The translations under genes and the position numbers were made by a program. From Roseivivax halodurans JCM 10272 (GTDB lineage Bacteria > Pseudomonadota > Alphaproteobacteria > Rhodobacterales > Rhodobacteraceae), in contig NZ_JALZ01000008.1 in the NCBI RefSeq assembly GCF_000521785.1, positions 1 through 64,000 on the forward strand: DNA of 64,000 nucleotides, written 5' to 3'. Below the pieces are notes generated by a model. It had not been told where the DNA came from. It ran no database searches and saw only the letters and a list, made by a program, of their open reading frames with translations. Of this stretch, positions 1-9,954 are shown piece by piece (within the stretch, counting starts at the first letter, position 1; each line of letters starts with the position of its first letter).

Positions 1-113
1 TCCTCCTCCCTGGCGTCGCCGCATCCTCCGCTTTTCCTTCCCGCCCCGCTTCGCTAGACGGTCCCGGACCAATGACGCGCGCCCTGCGGCGCGCCAGCGA
101 CGGGACGACAGAC

Positions 114-3100
114 ATGGCCATGGACAAGACCTTCGACGCGGCCGAGGCCGAGGCACGGCTCTACGACGCATGGGACAAGGCGGGCAGCTTTGCCGCCGGC
201 GCGAACGCGCAGCCGGGAGCCGAGACCTTCTCAATCATGATCCCGCCGCCGAACGTGACGGGCTCGCTGCATATGGGTCACGCGTTCAACAACACGCTGC
301 AGGACATTCTCGTGCGCTGGCACCGGATGCAGGGGCACGACACCCTCTGGCAGCCGGGTCAGGACCATGCCGGCATCGCCACGCAGATGGTCGTCGAGCG
401 CAAGCTCGCGCAGGAGGGTAACCAGGGCCGCCGCGAGATGGGCCGCGAGGCGTTCCTCGAAAAGGTCTGGGACTGGAAGCAGGAATCCGGCGGAACGATC
501 ATCAATCAGCTGAAACGGCTCGGCGCCTCGTGCGACTGGTCGCGCAACGCCTTCACCATGTCCGGCGCCCCGCAGGCGCCCGAGGGCGAGGACGGCAACT
601 TCCACGACGCGGTGATCCGTGTCTTTGTCGATCTCTACGACAAGGGATACATCTACCGCGGCAAGCGACTGGTGAACTGGGACCCTCATTTCGAGACGGC
701 GATCTCGGATCTGGAGGTCGAGAACGTCGAGACGCCCGGTCACATGTGGCACTTCAAATACCCGCTCGCGGGCGGTGCGACATACACCTATGTCGAAAAG
801 GACGAGGACGGAAACGTGCTCTTCGAGGAGGAGCGCGACTACATCTCGATCGCGACAACCCGGCCCGAGACGATGCTGGGCGACGGCGCGGTGGCGGTGC
901 ATCCCTCGGACGAGCGCTACGCACCCATCGTCGGCCAGCTCTGCGAGATCCCGGTCGGGCCGAAGGAGCATCGCCGGCTCATCCCGATCATCACTGACGA
1001 ATACCCCGACCCCGATTTCGGCTCCGGCGCGGTGAAGATCACCGGCGCGCACGATTTCAACGACTATGCGGTCGCCAAGCGCGGCGACATTCCCTGCTAC
1101 CGCCTGATGGATACGGCGGCGCGGATGCGGGACGACGGCGCCTCCTATGCCGAGGCCGCGGAGACCGCGATGGCCGTCGCGAAGGGTGAGCGCACCCTGA
1201 CCGAGGCCGAAGCCGACGCAGTCAATCTCGTGCCCGACGATCTGCGCGGCCTCGACCGGTTCGAGGCGCGCAAAGCGGTTGTCGAGCAGATCACCGGTGA
1301 AGGCCTCGCCGTCATGGTTCCGCCAACCGACCCGCGGCTCGGCACCAAGCCCCCCGCCGCGCCCGAGGAAGGCGGCGAGCCGCGCGACGAACAACTCGTG
1401 CCGCTCGTCGAGACCAAGCCGATCATGCAGCCCTTCGGCGACCGCTCCAAGGTGGTGATCGAGCCGATGCTGACCGACCAGTGGTTCGTGGACACCACCC
1501 AGATCGTCGGCCCGGCACTCGACGCGGTGCGCGACGGTACCGTCGAGATCCTGCCAGAGCGCGACAAGAAGGTGTATTTCCACTGGCTCGAGAACATCGA
1601 GCCCTGGTGCATCTCGCGCCAGCTCTGGTGGGGCCACCAGATCCCGGTCTGGTACGCGCCGAACCCCGCGGGCGGCAGCGAGTGGCATCACGTCTGCGCC
1701 GCGTCCGAAGCAGAAGCCCTTAAGAAGCTGCGCGCCATGTGGGGCGACGATGCCGAGTTCCGCGTGACTGCCGACGAGACCGAGGCGCTGGAGCTGTTCC
1801 GAGCCTACCTAGACAACTGGACTGACGAGGGCGCCATACGGCAGGCGCAGGGCGTCAAGGCGATCCCGGTCTTCCGCGATCCCGACGTACTCGACACGTG
1901 GTTCTCGTCGGGACTCTGGCCGATCGGCACGCTCGGCTGGCCCGAGGAGACCGACGCGCTGAAGCGCTACTTCCCGACCTCCGTGCTGATCACCGGCTTC
2001 GACATCATCTTCTTCTGGGTCGCCCGGATGATGATGATGCAATACGCCGTGGTCGGCGAGCGGCCCTTCGACACGGTCTACGTCCATGCCCTCGTTCGCG
2101 ACGAGAAGGGCAAGAAGATGTCGAAGTCGCTCGGCAACGTGCTCGACCCGCTGGATCTGATCGACGAATACGGCGCGGATGCGGTGCGTTTCACCCTTGC
2201 CGCGATGGCGGCGATGGGGCGCGACCTCAAGCTCTCCAAGGACCGCATTGCGGGCTATCGGAACTTCGGCACCAAGCTCTGGAACGCCTGCCGCTTCGCC
2301 GAGATGAACGGCGTCTTCGAGGGCCACCAGGGCCCGAGCGAAGCGCCGAAGGCGACTGCGACGGCGAATGCCTGGATCATCGGAGAGACGGCGCGCGTGC
2401 GCGAAGAGGTGGATGCCGCCATCGGCGCCTTCCGCTTCAACGACGCGGCCAACACGCTCTACGCCTTCGTCTGGGGGATCGTCTGCGACTGGTATGTCGA
2501 ATTCTCGAAACCGCTGCTGGCAGGCGACCATGAAGCGGTCGTGGCCGAGACCAAGGCGACCACCGCTTGGGTGCTCGACCGGTGCCTGCTGATGCTGCAC
2601 CCGTTCATGCCCTTCATCACCGAGGAGCTCTGGGGCACGCTCGGAAGCCGCGACAAGATGCTGGTTCATGGCGACTGGCCGCAGGAGAGCGCGGCCGATC
2701 TCGTCGACGCGGATGCGCAGCGCGAGATGACCTGGGTCATCGCGCTGATCGAAGGCGTGCGCTCGGCCCGGGCGCAGATGCGTGTGCCGGCCTCCCTGAA
2801 GGTGAAGCTGCTGGTCTCCGGGCTCGACGAGAACGGTCGCCGGGCCTGGCAGGCGAACGAGGCCCTCATCACGCGCCTCGCGCGGATCGATACGCTCGAA
2901 GAGACCGACGGCTTCCCCAAGGGAACGGTCACGATCCCGGTGGGCGCGGCGACCTTCGGGATGCCTCTCGACGGCGTCGTCGATGTCGCGGCCGAGATGG
3001 GACGTCTCGAGAAGCAGCTCGCCAAGCTTCAGAAGGAGATCGGTGGCCTCGACAAGCGCCTGTCAAACCCGAAATTCGTCGACAGCGCGCCCGAAGACGT

Positions 3101-3191
3101 GATCGAGGAGACCCGGGGCAACCTCTCCGCCCGGCGCGAGGAGGAGCATACGCTGGAGACGGCGCTCGCCCGACTGCGTGAGATCGGATGA
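114..3191 (+). CDS. valS: Valine--tRNA ligase (ValRS)
   Basis: Class I aminoacyl-tRNA synthetase that charges tRNA-Val in the cytoplasm. The HIGH-type motif reads HMGH, about residues 53-56, after PPPNVTGSL. The KMSKS loop is KKMSKSLGN near residue 668. Between them lies a long editing (CP1) region, and the C-terminal end is a Lys/Glu-rich coiled coil (about 955-1020), as in bacterial ValRS. At about 1025 residues it is slightly longer than the usual 880-950, because of acidic inserts in the editing region. An in-frame ATG at 72 exists, but the residues between 72 and 114 look non-coding, so the ATG at 114 (MAMDKTF) is preferred; 120 is also possible. The next ORF that could overlap its stop is not used here. 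Confidence 0.96.
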   Translation: MAMDKTFDAAEAEARLYDAWDKAGSFAAGANAQPGAETFSIMIPPPNVTGSLHMGHAFNNTLQDILVRWHRMQGHDTLWQPGQDHAGIATQMVVERKLAQEGNQGRREMGREAFLEKVWDWKQESGGTIINQLKRLGASCDWSRNAFTMSGAPQAPEGEDGNFHDAVIRVFVDLYDKGYIYRGKRLVNWDPHFETAISDLEVENVETPGHMWHFKYPLAGGATYTYVEKDEDGNVLFEEERDYISIATTRPETMLGDGAVAVHPSDERYAPIVGQLCEIPVGPKEHRRLIPIITDEYPDPDFGSGAVKITGAHDFNDYAVAKRGDIPCYRLMDTAARMRDDGASYAEAAETAMAVAKGERTLTEAEADAVNLVPDDLRGLDRFEARKAVVEQITGEGLAVMVPPTDPRLGTKPPAAPEEGGEPRDEQLVPLVETKPIMQPFGDRSKVVIEPMLTDQWFVDTTQIVGPALDAVRDGTVEILPERDKKVYFHWLENIEPWCISRQLWWGHQIPVWYAPNPAGGSEWHHVCAASEAEALKKLRAMWGDDAEFRVTADETEALELFRAYLDNWTDEGAIRQAQGVKAIPVFRDPDVLDTWFSSGLWPIGTLGWPEETDALKRYFPTSVLITGFDIIFFWVARMMMMQYAVVGERPFDTVYVHALVRDEKGKKMSKSLGNVLDPLDLIDEYGADAVRFTLAAMAAMGRDLKLSKDRIAGYRNFGTKLWNACRFAEMNGVFEGHQGPSEAPKATATANAWIIGETARVREEVDAAIGAFRFNDAANTLYAFVWGIVCDWYVEFSKPLLAGDHEAVVAETKATTAWVLDRCLLMLHPFMPFITEELWGTLGSRDKMLVHGDWPQESAADLVDADAQREMTWVIALIEGVRSARAQMRVPASLKVKLLVSGLDENGRRAWQANEALITRLARIDTLEETDGFPKGTVTIPVGAATFGMPLDGVVDVAAEMGRLEKQLAKLQKEIGGLDKRLSNPKFVDSAPEDVIEETRGNLSARREEEHTLETALARLREIG

Positions 3192-3403
3192 GACCAATTC
3201 CTGCAATCCCGACCTCCGGCCTGGATTGTCAGCCAAATAGGACACAGTCGAATGTCACGGCTTTAATACCTCGGGCAGGCAATATACGTTCGGCTTCGTT
3301 GACAGCCACGAGATCAGGTTTGCTGGACACGTTCACTCACTCCGGGCCGGGTACCGCGACGGTACCGGGCCCGAACGCACTCGGACCGGAGGGCGCGCGA
3401 TCT
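3192..3403 (+). other. AT-richer leader between valS and bphO
   Basis: This 212-base stretch is visibly less GC-rich than its flanks, especially 3225-3320. An open frame runs through it from an ATG overlapping the valS stop, but its translation is low-complexity and unlike any heme oxygenase. It is therefore read as intergenic and probably holds the promoter of the phytochrome operon. A TTGACA lies at 3299-3304 without a convincing -10 partner. An inverted GGTACCG repeat lies around 3350-3366. Confidence 0.4.
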
Positions 3404-3970
3404 TTGCGCGCCAGTCTTCGGTGCGCCACGTCTGACGCGCATTTGGCGACCGAAGAAGCCTTTTCGGGCGTTCTGGAGGATCCTGCACGGCACTTGCAGT
3501 GGTTTCTTGCCGCTCAACTCATCGCCTGCCGGGCGATGGACGCGGCCAGAGCCGGTGATCCGACCCCGGAAGAGGGCGAGGCGCTGGCCGAGATGATCGC
3601 AGCGCTGGACGCCGATTGCAGATCACGCGGGCAAGCCCCTCTGCCCGATCTGCCGGCCTCTCGCCCGCTCGACACTCTTGCAGTGGGATATCTCACCCTT
3701 GGCTCACGGGCCGGCACGACCCTTCTCGCGCGCAGAGCGACCGAGGCGGGCTGTCCGTTGCCCCGGGCCTTCGAACTTCCCCCGGCCGGACGGGCTTGGC
3801 GCGACTTCCGCGCCCGGCTTGACCGGGTGGACCCGACTTCTCACCGGGCGCAGCGCATCGTGCAGGATGCGCGCGCCGGTTTCGACCTTCACCGGGCGGC
3901 GGCGGCGCTCGCGTGGACAATGACGAGAGACGACGCACATGACGACTTCCTCCGCCAATCCGAAGGATAA
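3404..3970 (+). CDS. bphO: Heme oxygenase-like protein, biliverdin supply for bacteriophytochrome
   Basis: Predicted to open heme to biliverdin IXalpha, the chromophore of the phytochrome encoded next. The N-terminus carries an LR-x-x-T-x-x-x-H pattern (LRCATSDAH) typical of the proximal-heme-histidine helix of bacterial heme oxygenases. A glycine-containing segment (YLTLGSRAGTTLL) resembles the distal helix. The upstream frame is open to an ATG at 3188, but TTG at 3404 preceded by GGAGG about 10 bases away gives 188 residues, close to the normal size, and puts the histidine near residue 13. The 3' end overlaps bphP by 32 bases, implying translational coupling. Family assignment rests on weak motifs plus the neighbour; the start is uncertain. 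Confidence 0.68.
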   Translation: MRASLRCATSDAHLATEEAFSGVLEDPARHLQWFLAAQLIACRAMDAARAGDPTPEEGEALAEMIAALDADCRSRGQAPLPDLPASRPLDTLAVGYLTLGSRAGTTLLARRATEAGCPLPRAFELPPAGRAWRDFRARLDRVDPTSHRAQRIVQDARAGFDLHRAAAALAWTMTRDDAHDDFLRQSEG

Positions 3971-6509
3971 TCACCTCGTCACCGAGGTCGATCTCGAGAA
4001 TTGCGCCCGCGAGCCCATTCATCTTCTGGGCCGCGTCCAGAGCTATGGCGCTCTGGTCGCGGTGTCCTTTGACTGGATGGTGCAGCACGCCTCAGGCAAT
4101 CTTGCCGAGGTGCTCGGACTGGAGGAGGCGCGCGACCCGCTCGGCCGTCCGCTCACCGACATCCTTCCGGGCGACGCGATCCGGCACGTTCGGCACAGGT
4201 TGCGCACTCTGGAGACCGGAGTTCGCTCGACGCGCATCTTCGGCTTTGCTCTGGGTGAGCGGAGCTTCGATCTGTCCGTGCATCAGAGCGGCCGTCACCT
4301 GATCCTCGAATTCGAGCCGCAGCAGGGCGGCAGCGATCGGGACGCGCTCGCCGAGACCTACCCGCTGCTGCAGAAGGTTCGGGACGCGGGCGATCTCGCA
4401 AGCGTCGCGCACGAGGGTGCCCGGGCGGTCCAGGCCCTTTCGGGCTTCGACTCCGTGATGGTCTACCAGTTCCAGCCCGACCAGTCTGGCAAGGTCATCG
4501 CGGAATCCAAGATCGGGGCGGCCGCGAGCTACAACGGACTGCGCTTTCCGGCGTCTGACATCCCCGCCCAGGCGCGCGCACTCTACAAGCGAAACCTCCT
4601 GCGCCTGATCGCGGATGTCGACGATCCGGGCGTCGAGATCGTGCCGCAGCGCTCGCCCGAAGGCGAGCCTCTCGATCTCTCGCTCGCGGTCACGCGGGCC
4701 GTGTCGCCGATCCATATCGAATATCTCAAGAACATGGGCGTCGAAGCCTCGATGTCGGTGTCGATCGTCAAGGATGGCGAGCTCTGGGGGCTTTTCGCCT
4801 GCCACCACCGCTCCCCCCGCTACGTGCCTTTCGAAAAGCGCACCGCCATCGAGCTTTTCGCGCATCTCTTCAGCTACGAGCTGACCCGCCTGCAGGAGAC
4901 CACGCGCACGGCAACCGAGTCGCGCATCCGCGACATGCAGGCGCGGCTGATGCGCAAGCTGGCCGACGGCAGCGATCTGCCTTCGAGCCTTCTGTCGGTC
5001 TCCGAGACGCTGAACCAGACCATCCCGCATGACGGGCTCGTCCTGGTGTCGAACGGCGAGGTCACCCGCACCGGCGCGGCACCGTCCGACGCGGAGCTGA
5101 AATCCCTGACCCGGTTCCTCAACACGGCGGCATCTTCCACCGTCTATGCGACCGACAATCTCTCGCAGGAGCACGCACCTGCCGAGGATTACGCCGGACG
5201 GTGTGCCGGGATTCTCGCGATTCCGATTTCGCGCACGCCCCGGGACTACCTGCTGCTGTGCCGCCGGGAAGAGGCGCGCACCGTCGAATGGGCGGGCGCA
5301 CCCCAGAAATCCGTGAGCCAGGGCCCACACGGGCCGCGGCTCAATCCACGTAAGAGTTTCGAGGCCTGGCAGGAGATCGTGCGCGGGCAGTCCGCGCCCT
5401 GGATCGAGGAGGAACTCCGTGCGGGCGAGCTTCTGCGCGCGCTGCTGCTCGAGGTGTTTCTCCGCATCGCCGATGACACCGCGACCGAGCGCAAGCGGGC
5501 GCACGACCGGCAGGAACTGCTCATCGCCGAGCTCAACCACCGGGTCCGCAACATCCTCAACCTGATGCGCGGGCTGATCTCTCAGTCGCGGCGGGAGGAC
5601 ACGACGCTCGACCGCTTCGCGGGCAGTCTCGACGGCCGGATCCAGGCACTGGCCCGTGCCCATGACCAGCTCACGCGCAAGAACTGGTCGCCGACATCCC
5701 TCACCGATCTCGTGAAGCTCGAGATCAGCGCCTATGCCGAAGAGGTCTCGCGTGTCACGATCACCGGCGAGGACGTGCTTCTCGCTCCCGAAGCCTACAG
5801 CGCCATGGCGCTGGTGCTGCATGAAATGGTCACCAATTCGGTGAAGTACGGCGCGCTCAGCGACCGCAACGGGCGGGTCGCCATAGACCTCGCGCGCGAC
5901 GACGCCGGAGGGATCGATATCCACTGGCGCGAAACCGGGGGGCCGGTTGTCCGCCCGCCGGAACGAAGAGGCTTCGGAAGCGCGATCATCGACCGCTCGA
6001 TCCCGTTCGAGCTGAACGGCGAAGCCGAAATCGACTACAGGATGACCGGCGTAACCGCGAGGTTCCGCCTGCCCCCGCGCTATCTCTCGGAACCCGAGAA
6101 CGTCGTCCGGCTGCAGCGGGTCGACAAGAGCACGCCGGAATCCAAACCGCAGCTCTCCGGTCCGGCGCTCGTCGTCGAGGACGCAATGATCATCGCGATG
6201 GACGCCGCCGACATCCTCCGCGACTTCGGCGCAAGCGACGTTCGCATTGCCGGCAACGTCAGGGACGGCCTGCGCGAGGTCGAACGCGAGCGTTACGAGG
6301 TGGCGATCCTCGACGTGAACCTCGGCGGAGAGCAATCGGTGGCGGTGGCCGAAGCGCTGGCCAAGGCGGGCGTGCCTCTCCTGCTCGCCACCGGGTACGG
6401 CGAACAGGATGACCTGCGGGCGATCTATCCGCCCTGTCGGATCGTCCAGAAACCGTTCTCGAACGACACGATCGGAGCCGCCCTCGTCGAGCTCGGGTTC
6501 TTCGGCTGA
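3939..6509 (+). CDS. bphP: Bacteriophytochrome HWE-family histidine kinase with C-terminal receiver
   Basis: Red/far-red photoreceptor kinase of 856 residues. Order: an N-terminal extension with Cys22 (ENCAREPIHLLG), the position that binds biliverdin in BphPs; PAS; GAF with the PASDIP motif (about 205-210); PHY (about 330-510). Then comes an HWE/HisKA_2 kinase with the H-box AELNHRVRNIL (His534) and a WRE motif in its ATPase part. The last 110 residues are a receiver domain with an intact acidic pair (VVED), Asp792 (AILDVNLGG), a Thr (LLATGYG) and a Lys (VQKPF). HWE kinases commonly feed the general stress response or single-domain regulators. No separate response regulator is adjacent, so output may run through the fused receiver. 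It lies in one operon with bphO. Confidence 0.93.
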   Translation: MTTSSANPKDNHLVTEVDLENCAREPIHLLGRVQSYGALVAVSFDWMVQHASGNLAEVLGLEEARDPLGRPLTDILPGDAIRHVRHRLRTLETGVRSTRIFGFALGERSFDLSVHQSGRHLILEFEPQQGGSDRDALAETYPLLQKVRDAGDLASVAHEGARAVQALSGFDSVMVYQFQPDQSGKVIAESKIGAAASYNGLRFPASDIPAQARALYKRNLLRLIADVDDPGVEIVPQRSPEGEPLDLSLAVTRAVSPIHIEYLKNMGVEASMSVSIVKDGELWGLFACHHRSPRYVPFEKRTAIELFAHLFSYELTRLQETTRTATESRIRDMQARLMRKLADGSDLPSSLLSVSETLNQTIPHDGLVLVSNGEVTRTGAAPSDAELKSLTRFLNTAASSTVYATDNLSQEHAPAEDYAGRCAGILAIPISRTPRDYLLLCRREEARTVEWAGAPQKSVSQGPHGPRLNPRKSFEAWQEIVRGQSAPWIEEELRAGELLRALLLEVFLRIADDTATERKRAHDRQELLIAELNHRVRNILNLMRGLISQSRREDTTLDRFAGSLDGRIQALARAHDQLTRKNWSPTSLTDLVKLEISAYAEEVSRVTITGEDVLLAPEAYSAMALVLHEMVTNSVKYGALSDRNGRVAIDLARDDAGGIDIHWRETGGPVVRPPERRGFGSAIIDRSIPFELNGEAEIDYRMTGVTARFRLPPRYLSEPENVVRLQRVDKSTPESKPQLSGPALVVEDAMIIAMDAADILRDFGASDVRIAGNVRDGLREVERERYEVAILDVNLGGEQSVAVAEALAKAGVPLLLATGYGEQDDLRAIYPPCRIVQKPFSNDTIGAALVELGFFG

Positions 6510-6606
6510 CCAGGTCCTGCGGGTGGCAATGGCCTGCCCGTCGGCTATCCTGAGGGTCGAGGGTCCGGATGCGGCCCCAGCACTTGCGGCATAGGCAGGA
6601 GAGATC

Positions 6607-6966
6607 ATGGCTGACGTCGAGAATTGGAGCCCCGAGCGGGTCAAAGCCGCTCTGGATGCAGGCGAGATCGTCCTCATCGACGTGCGCACGCCGCCCGAAT
6701 ACATGATGGAGCACATCCACGGCGCGCTCCTCATGCCGATGGCCTTCTTTCGCCCCGACGCCCTGCCGGCACAGGATACCAAGCGCATCGTGCTGCATTG
6801 CGGATCGGGACTGCGGTCGGGCAAGGTCGCCGAGATGGCGAGTGCAGCCGGTATCTCGCCTCTCGCGCATCTCGAGGGTGGCTTTGGTGCCTGGAAGCAG
6901 GCAGGCCTTCCCTATACCGGCATTGACATGGCGAGCGGCGCTCCGAAGGCCATGAACGCGGGCTGA
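6607..6966 (+). CDS. Single-domain rhodanese-like protein
   Basis: 119-residue single rhodanese domain. It has the CDC25/rhodanese signature IDVRTPPEY near the N-terminus and an active-site cysteine, Cys65, in LHCGSGLRSGKVA. Such proteins carry a persulfide and act in sulfur transfer; the substrate cannot be told from sequence. No signal peptide is seen, so it is probably cytoplasmic. AGGAGAG precedes the ATG at about 8 bases. It follows bphP after 97 bases and may have its own promoter. The facing cytochrome gene ends 8 bases downstream, so the two are convergent. Confidence 0.88.
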   Translation: MADVENWSPERVKAALDAGEIVLIDVRTPPEYMMEHIHGALLMPMAFFRPDALPAQDTKRIVLHCGSGLRSGKVAEMASAAGISPLAHLEGGFGAWKQAGLPYTGIDMASGAPKAMNAG

Positions 6967-6973
6967 CGGGCGC

Positions 6974-7384
6974 TCACTCCTCCTGGATGCTCTCAATAAA
7001 CGCGGCAAGATCGGCGATCGAACGGCTTGTCACAATGGGCTGGCCGCTGTCGGCCTTGGTGATCGCAACCTCCAGATCGAAGAGCGGCCCGAAGACCGGC
7101 ATGATGACGCCGTGCCCCTCGACACGTGCACGCCCATCGATCTGCCGCATGACCTCGACCTGGGGAAATTCTCCACCGTTGCGTGCGGCGAGCTGTGTCA
7201 GATCCGCTGGCTGGACTGACAGAAGATCGGCGAAATCGCCGTCTCCGCGCCCCGCCGCGCCGTGGCAGCTTTGGCAGAAGACCGAATACACATCTTCTCC
7301 GGCTTCCGGCGAGCCTGGATCCGTGACCTCCTGAGCCAGGGCGGACGTGCCTGCAAAGGCAAGGGCGAGGCAGAGCGAGCGCAT
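6974..7384 (-). CDS. Periplasmic c-type cytochrome (class I, monoheme)
   Basis: Exported electron carrier of 136 residues. The signal peptide (MRSLCLALAFAGTSALA) is followed by one CQSCH heme site (Cys37, Cys40, His41). A later IMPVFGP segment supplies the probable Met axial ligand. The domain matches the cytochrome c cbb3-type/class I fold. The frame stays open upstream to 7426, but the ATG at 7384 begins the signal peptide directly and is chosen. The upstream hypothetical gene ends 34 bases away on the same strand, so the pair may be co-transcribed. Partner oxidase or dehydrogenase is not visible in the window. Confidence 0.88.
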   Translation of the reverse strand: MRSLCLALAFAGTSALAQEVTDPGSPEAGEDVYSVFCQSCHGAAGRGDGDFADLLSVQPADLTQLAARNGGEFPQVEVMRQIDGRARVEGHGVIMPVFGPLFDLEVAITKADSGQPIVTSRSIADLAAFIESIQEE

Positions 7385-7418
7385 CGGTGACGATCCTCGA
7401 GAGATGGGCTGGTGAAGA

Positions 7419-7703
7419 TCAGCCACGGCGGGGTGATGGCAGTGACAGGACGATCAGTCGGGATCTGGGGCGGTGCTGCGCGAGATAGGCGGCGCGGGCC
7501 TGATGCAGTACCTCGATCGCGCGGGTACGCGCCTCCCATGCGTGCCGAACGCGGGAATTGGACTGGCCGAGCTGCCACGCGATGCGCCGCTCGGCATCCG
7601 GCACGAGCCGCTTCGCCTCGGTGATGGTCAGCTGCCAGGTCCGGTCCGCCTCGAGCCAGGCGCGATAGGTTCGGAGGTAGAAACGTCGCGCGGTATGGGA
7701 CAT
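7419..7703 (-). CDS. Small conserved hypothetical protein
   Basis: 94-residue, Arg/Ala/Trp-rich, strongly basic protein with no signal peptide or membrane segment (starts MSHTARRFYLRTYRAWLEA). It is mostly helical in appearance. I do not recognise a named domain, though proteins of this size and style occur in Rhodobacterales. The ATG at 7703 is preceded by GGGAGG, which decides the start over the longer frame to 7814. It lies upstream of the cytochrome c gene. Function unknown. Confidence 0.55.
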   Translation of the reverse strand: MSHTARRFYLRTYRAWLEADRTWQLTITEAKRLVPDAERRIAWQLGQSNSRVRHAWEARTRAIEVLHQARAAYLAQHRPRSRLIVLSLPSPRRG

Positions 7704-7811
7704 TCGCCGGGCCTCCCTAGTGATCCGTGACCAGCATCGGAGGTCTCGAGGCGCGGATCCTTGATCGGGGTCAATATCCGAGCAGATTATCCGCGCAGCC
7801 GTGCCCAGCCA

Positions 7812-7843
7812 CAAAAAAACGCGCCGGGAGATCTCCCGGCGCG
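7812..7843 (-). terminator. Rho-independent terminator of the glycerol operon
   Basis: A perfect 24-base inverted repeat (7820-7843, GC-rich, centred on AGATCT) is followed on the minus strand by a run of seven T (7813-7819). It lies 18 bases past the glpV stop and is the strongest intrinsic terminator in the window. It marks the end of the glpD-to-glpV transcript. Confidence 0.92.
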
Positions 7844-7861
7844 CCTCGACATTTCAGAAGA

Positions 7862-9583
7862 TTACTCCTGCCAGGACTGCACGAGCTCGTCGTAGGAGAC
7901 GGTCTGCGGCTCTTCGTCCTCGTTTTCGATCGCGGGCTTCGGTGCACCCGGCTGGTCGAGCCAGTACTGCGGGTCCTGCTCCTCGTTCAGGACCGGGCCG
8001 AGATCGCCCTGCACGCCGGCACGCTCGAGACGCGACATCACGTCCTCCATGTCCTCGCAGAGCTGGTCGAGCGCGGCTTTGGTGTCCTTGGCGCCCGACA
8101 TGGCGTCACCGATGTTCTGCCACCAGAGCTGCGCGAGCTTGGGGTAGTCCGGCACGTTGGTACCCGTGGGCGACCATTGCGTGCGGGCCGGCGAGCGGTA
8201 GAACTCGACAAGGCCACCGAGGCGCGGTGCGCGTTCGGTGAAATGGTCGGAGTTGATGGTGCTGTCGCGGATGAAGGTGAGACCCACGTCGGCCTTCTTC
8301 ACGTCCACGGTCTTGGAGGTGACGAACTGCGCATAGAGCCAGGCGGCCTTGGCGCGGTCGGTCGGCGTCGAGTCGAGGATCGTCCAGCTTCCCACGTCCT
8401 GGTAGCCGACCTTCATGCCCTCTTCCCAGTAGACGCCGTGCGGGCTCGGAGCAAGACGCCACTTGGGCGTGCCGTCCTCGTTCATCACCTCGGGGCTGTC
8501 GACGAGCGGCGCCACGAATGTGGTGTACATGAACATCTGCTGGGCGATGTTGCCCTGCCCCGGAACCGGACCGGCCTCGGAGAAGGTCATGCCCATCGCG
8601 GACGGCGGCGAGTAGTTCTGGAGCCACTGGATCGCCTTGTCGACCGCGTAGACGGCCGCGGGAGAGTTGGTCGCGCCGCCCCGATCGACGCAGGCGCCGA
8701 CGGGCTGCGAGTTCTCGTTGACCCGGATGCCCCACTCGTCGACCGGCAGACCGTTCGGCTCGCCCTTGTCGCCCATGCCGGCCATCGACATCCACGCGTC
8801 GGTGTAGCGCCAGCCGAGGCTCGGGTCCTTCTTGCCGTAATCCATGTTGCCGTAGATCTCCTGATCCACGCCCATGTGGCTCAGGTCGCGGCCGGTGAAG
8901 AACTCGGCGATGTCCTCGTAGGCCGACCAGTTGACCGGAACGCCCAGCTCGTAGCCGTACTCGTTCTGGAAGTCGGTGCGGTTCTTTTCGTCGTTGAACC
9001 AGTCGTAGCGGAACCAGTAGAGGTTCGCGAATTGCTGGTCGGGCAGCTGGTAGAGGTTGCCGTCCGGCCCGGTGGTGAACTGGGTGCCGATGAAGTCGTC
9101 GAGGTCGAGCGTCGGCGACGTCACGTCCGCGCCCTCGCCTTCCATCCACTCGGTCAGGTTGCGGGCCTGGCCGTAGCGCCAGTGGGTGCCGATCAGGTCG
9201 CTGTCGTTGACGTAGGCGTCATAGACGTTGTTGCCCGACTGCATCTGCACCTGGAGCCGCTCGACCACGTCACCCTCGCCGATGAGGTCGTGGTTCACGG
9301 TGATCCCGGTGATCGCCGTGAAGGCCGGTGCGAGCACCTGACTTTCGTATTCGTGCGTGGTGATCGTCTCGGAGACGACGTTGATCTCCATCCCCTGCAT
9401 CGGCTCGGCAGCGTCGATGAACCACTGCATCTCGGCTTCCTGCTCCTCGCGGGTGAGCGTGGAGACATCGCCGATCTCTTCGTCGAGGAAGCTTCGCGCC
9501 GCCTCCATGTCCGCGAAGGCTGGCCCGCCGACCAGCCCCAGCGCCACCGCCATCGCGGTGGTCGATTTCAACGTCAGGTTCAT
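7862..9583 (-). CDS. glpV: Glycerol ABC transporter, periplasmic substrate-binding protein
   Basis: 573-residue extracytoplasmic solute-binding protein of the sugar (family 1) type. A Sec signal peptide (MNLTLKSTTAMAVALGLVGG, cut near AFA-D at about residue 24) leads into a large periplasmic binding fold rich in Trp and Tyr. It is the last gene of an operon whose order glpD-S-T-P-Q-U-V matches the glycerol transporter described in Rhizobium leguminosarum, so glycerol is the likely ligand. It begins with GGGAGG about 8 bases before the ATG. The C-terminal tail is acidic and low in structure (ENEDEEPQ). Confidence 0.93.
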   Translation of the reverse strand: MNLTLKSTTAMAVALGLVGGPAFADMEAARSFLDEEIGDVSTLTREEQEAEMQWFIDAAEPMQGMEINVVSETITTHEYESQVLAPAFTAITGITVNHDLIGEGDVVERLQVQMQSGNNVYDAYVNDSDLIGTHWRYGQARNLTEWMEGEGADVTSPTLDLDDFIGTQFTTGPDGNLYQLPDQQFANLYWFRYDWFNDEKNRTDFQNEYGYELGVPVNWSAYEDIAEFFTGRDLSHMGVDQEIYGNMDYGKKDPSLGWRYTDAWMSMAGMGDKGEPNGLPVDEWGIRVNENSQPVGACVDRGGATNSPAAVYAVDKAIQWLQNYSPPSAMGMTFSEAGPVPGQGNIAQQMFMYTTFVAPLVDSPEVMNEDGTPKWRLAPSPHGVYWEEGMKVGYQDVGSWTILDSTPTDRAKAAWLYAQFVTSKTVDVKKADVGLTFIRDSTINSDHFTERAPRLGGLVEFYRSPARTQWSPTGTNVPDYPKLAQLWWQNIGDAMSGAKDTKAALDQLCEDMEDVMSRLERAGVQGDLGPVLNEEQDPQYWLDQPGAPKPAIENEDEEPQTVSYDELVQSWQE

Positions 9584-9620
9584 GAGGTTCCTCCCTTGAT
9601 CGAACCGTTGATGATGCGCG

Positions 9621-9893
9621 TCACACGAAGCGGAAGACCGCCGCCGCGTAGACGAGACATGCGAGAAGCGCGTAGGGCTGAGGAGCGACCTCGAAGCCGA
9701 GCCACGCGAGATTGAGAAACGCCGAGCCGAGCAGCGTGATGAAGAGCCTGTCGCCGCGCGTCGTCTCGATCCCGAGCACCCCGCGCCGCGGGGTCTCGGG
9801 GAACTTCACCGCAAGCACGGTGAAGACGATCAGCAGGCTCGCGATGACCGCGAAGAAGGCCGCGGTGGGCCAGGTCCATGCCATCCATGCCAT
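9621..9893 (-). CDS. glpU: Small membrane protein of the glycerol transporter (DUF2160)
   Basis: 90-residue protein with two or three hydrophobic segments (about 8-28, 50-66, 72-88) and a short basic loop containing PETPRRGVLG. Size and position between the permease genes and glpV match GlpU/DUF2160, an accessory membrane protein found with GlpSTPQ transporters. Its molecular role is not known. A GGAGG lies upstream of the ATG at 9893. Confidence 0.85.
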   Translation of the reverse strand: MAWMAWTWPTAAFFAVIASLLIVFTVLAVKFPETPRRGVLGIETTRGDRLFITLLGSAFLNLAWLGFEVAPQPYALLACLVYAAAVFRFV

Positions 9894-9954
9894 CAGTCAT
9901 CCTCCCTGATCGTGACGGGGCCAATTCGGTTACTTGCAGGCGCCGTGTAATCCA

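Noticed and set aside
3188-3403. N-terminal extension of bphO from the ATG overlapping the valS stop
   Set aside because: The translated 72 residues are unlike heme oxygenases and the DNA is AT-richer, as expected for a leader. A TTG with a good ribosome site gives a normal-sized protein.
4092-6824. 910-codon open frame on the minus strand across bphP
   Set aside because: Its translation is an Arg/Ala/Gly-rich shadow with no domain motif, while the plus strand encodes a clear phytochrome kinase. GC-rich DNA gives long antisense frames.
7727-9715. 662-codon plus-strand frame over the glpV gene
   Set aside because: Shadow of the substrate-binding protein gene; composition is typical of an antisense frame and no family motif is seen.
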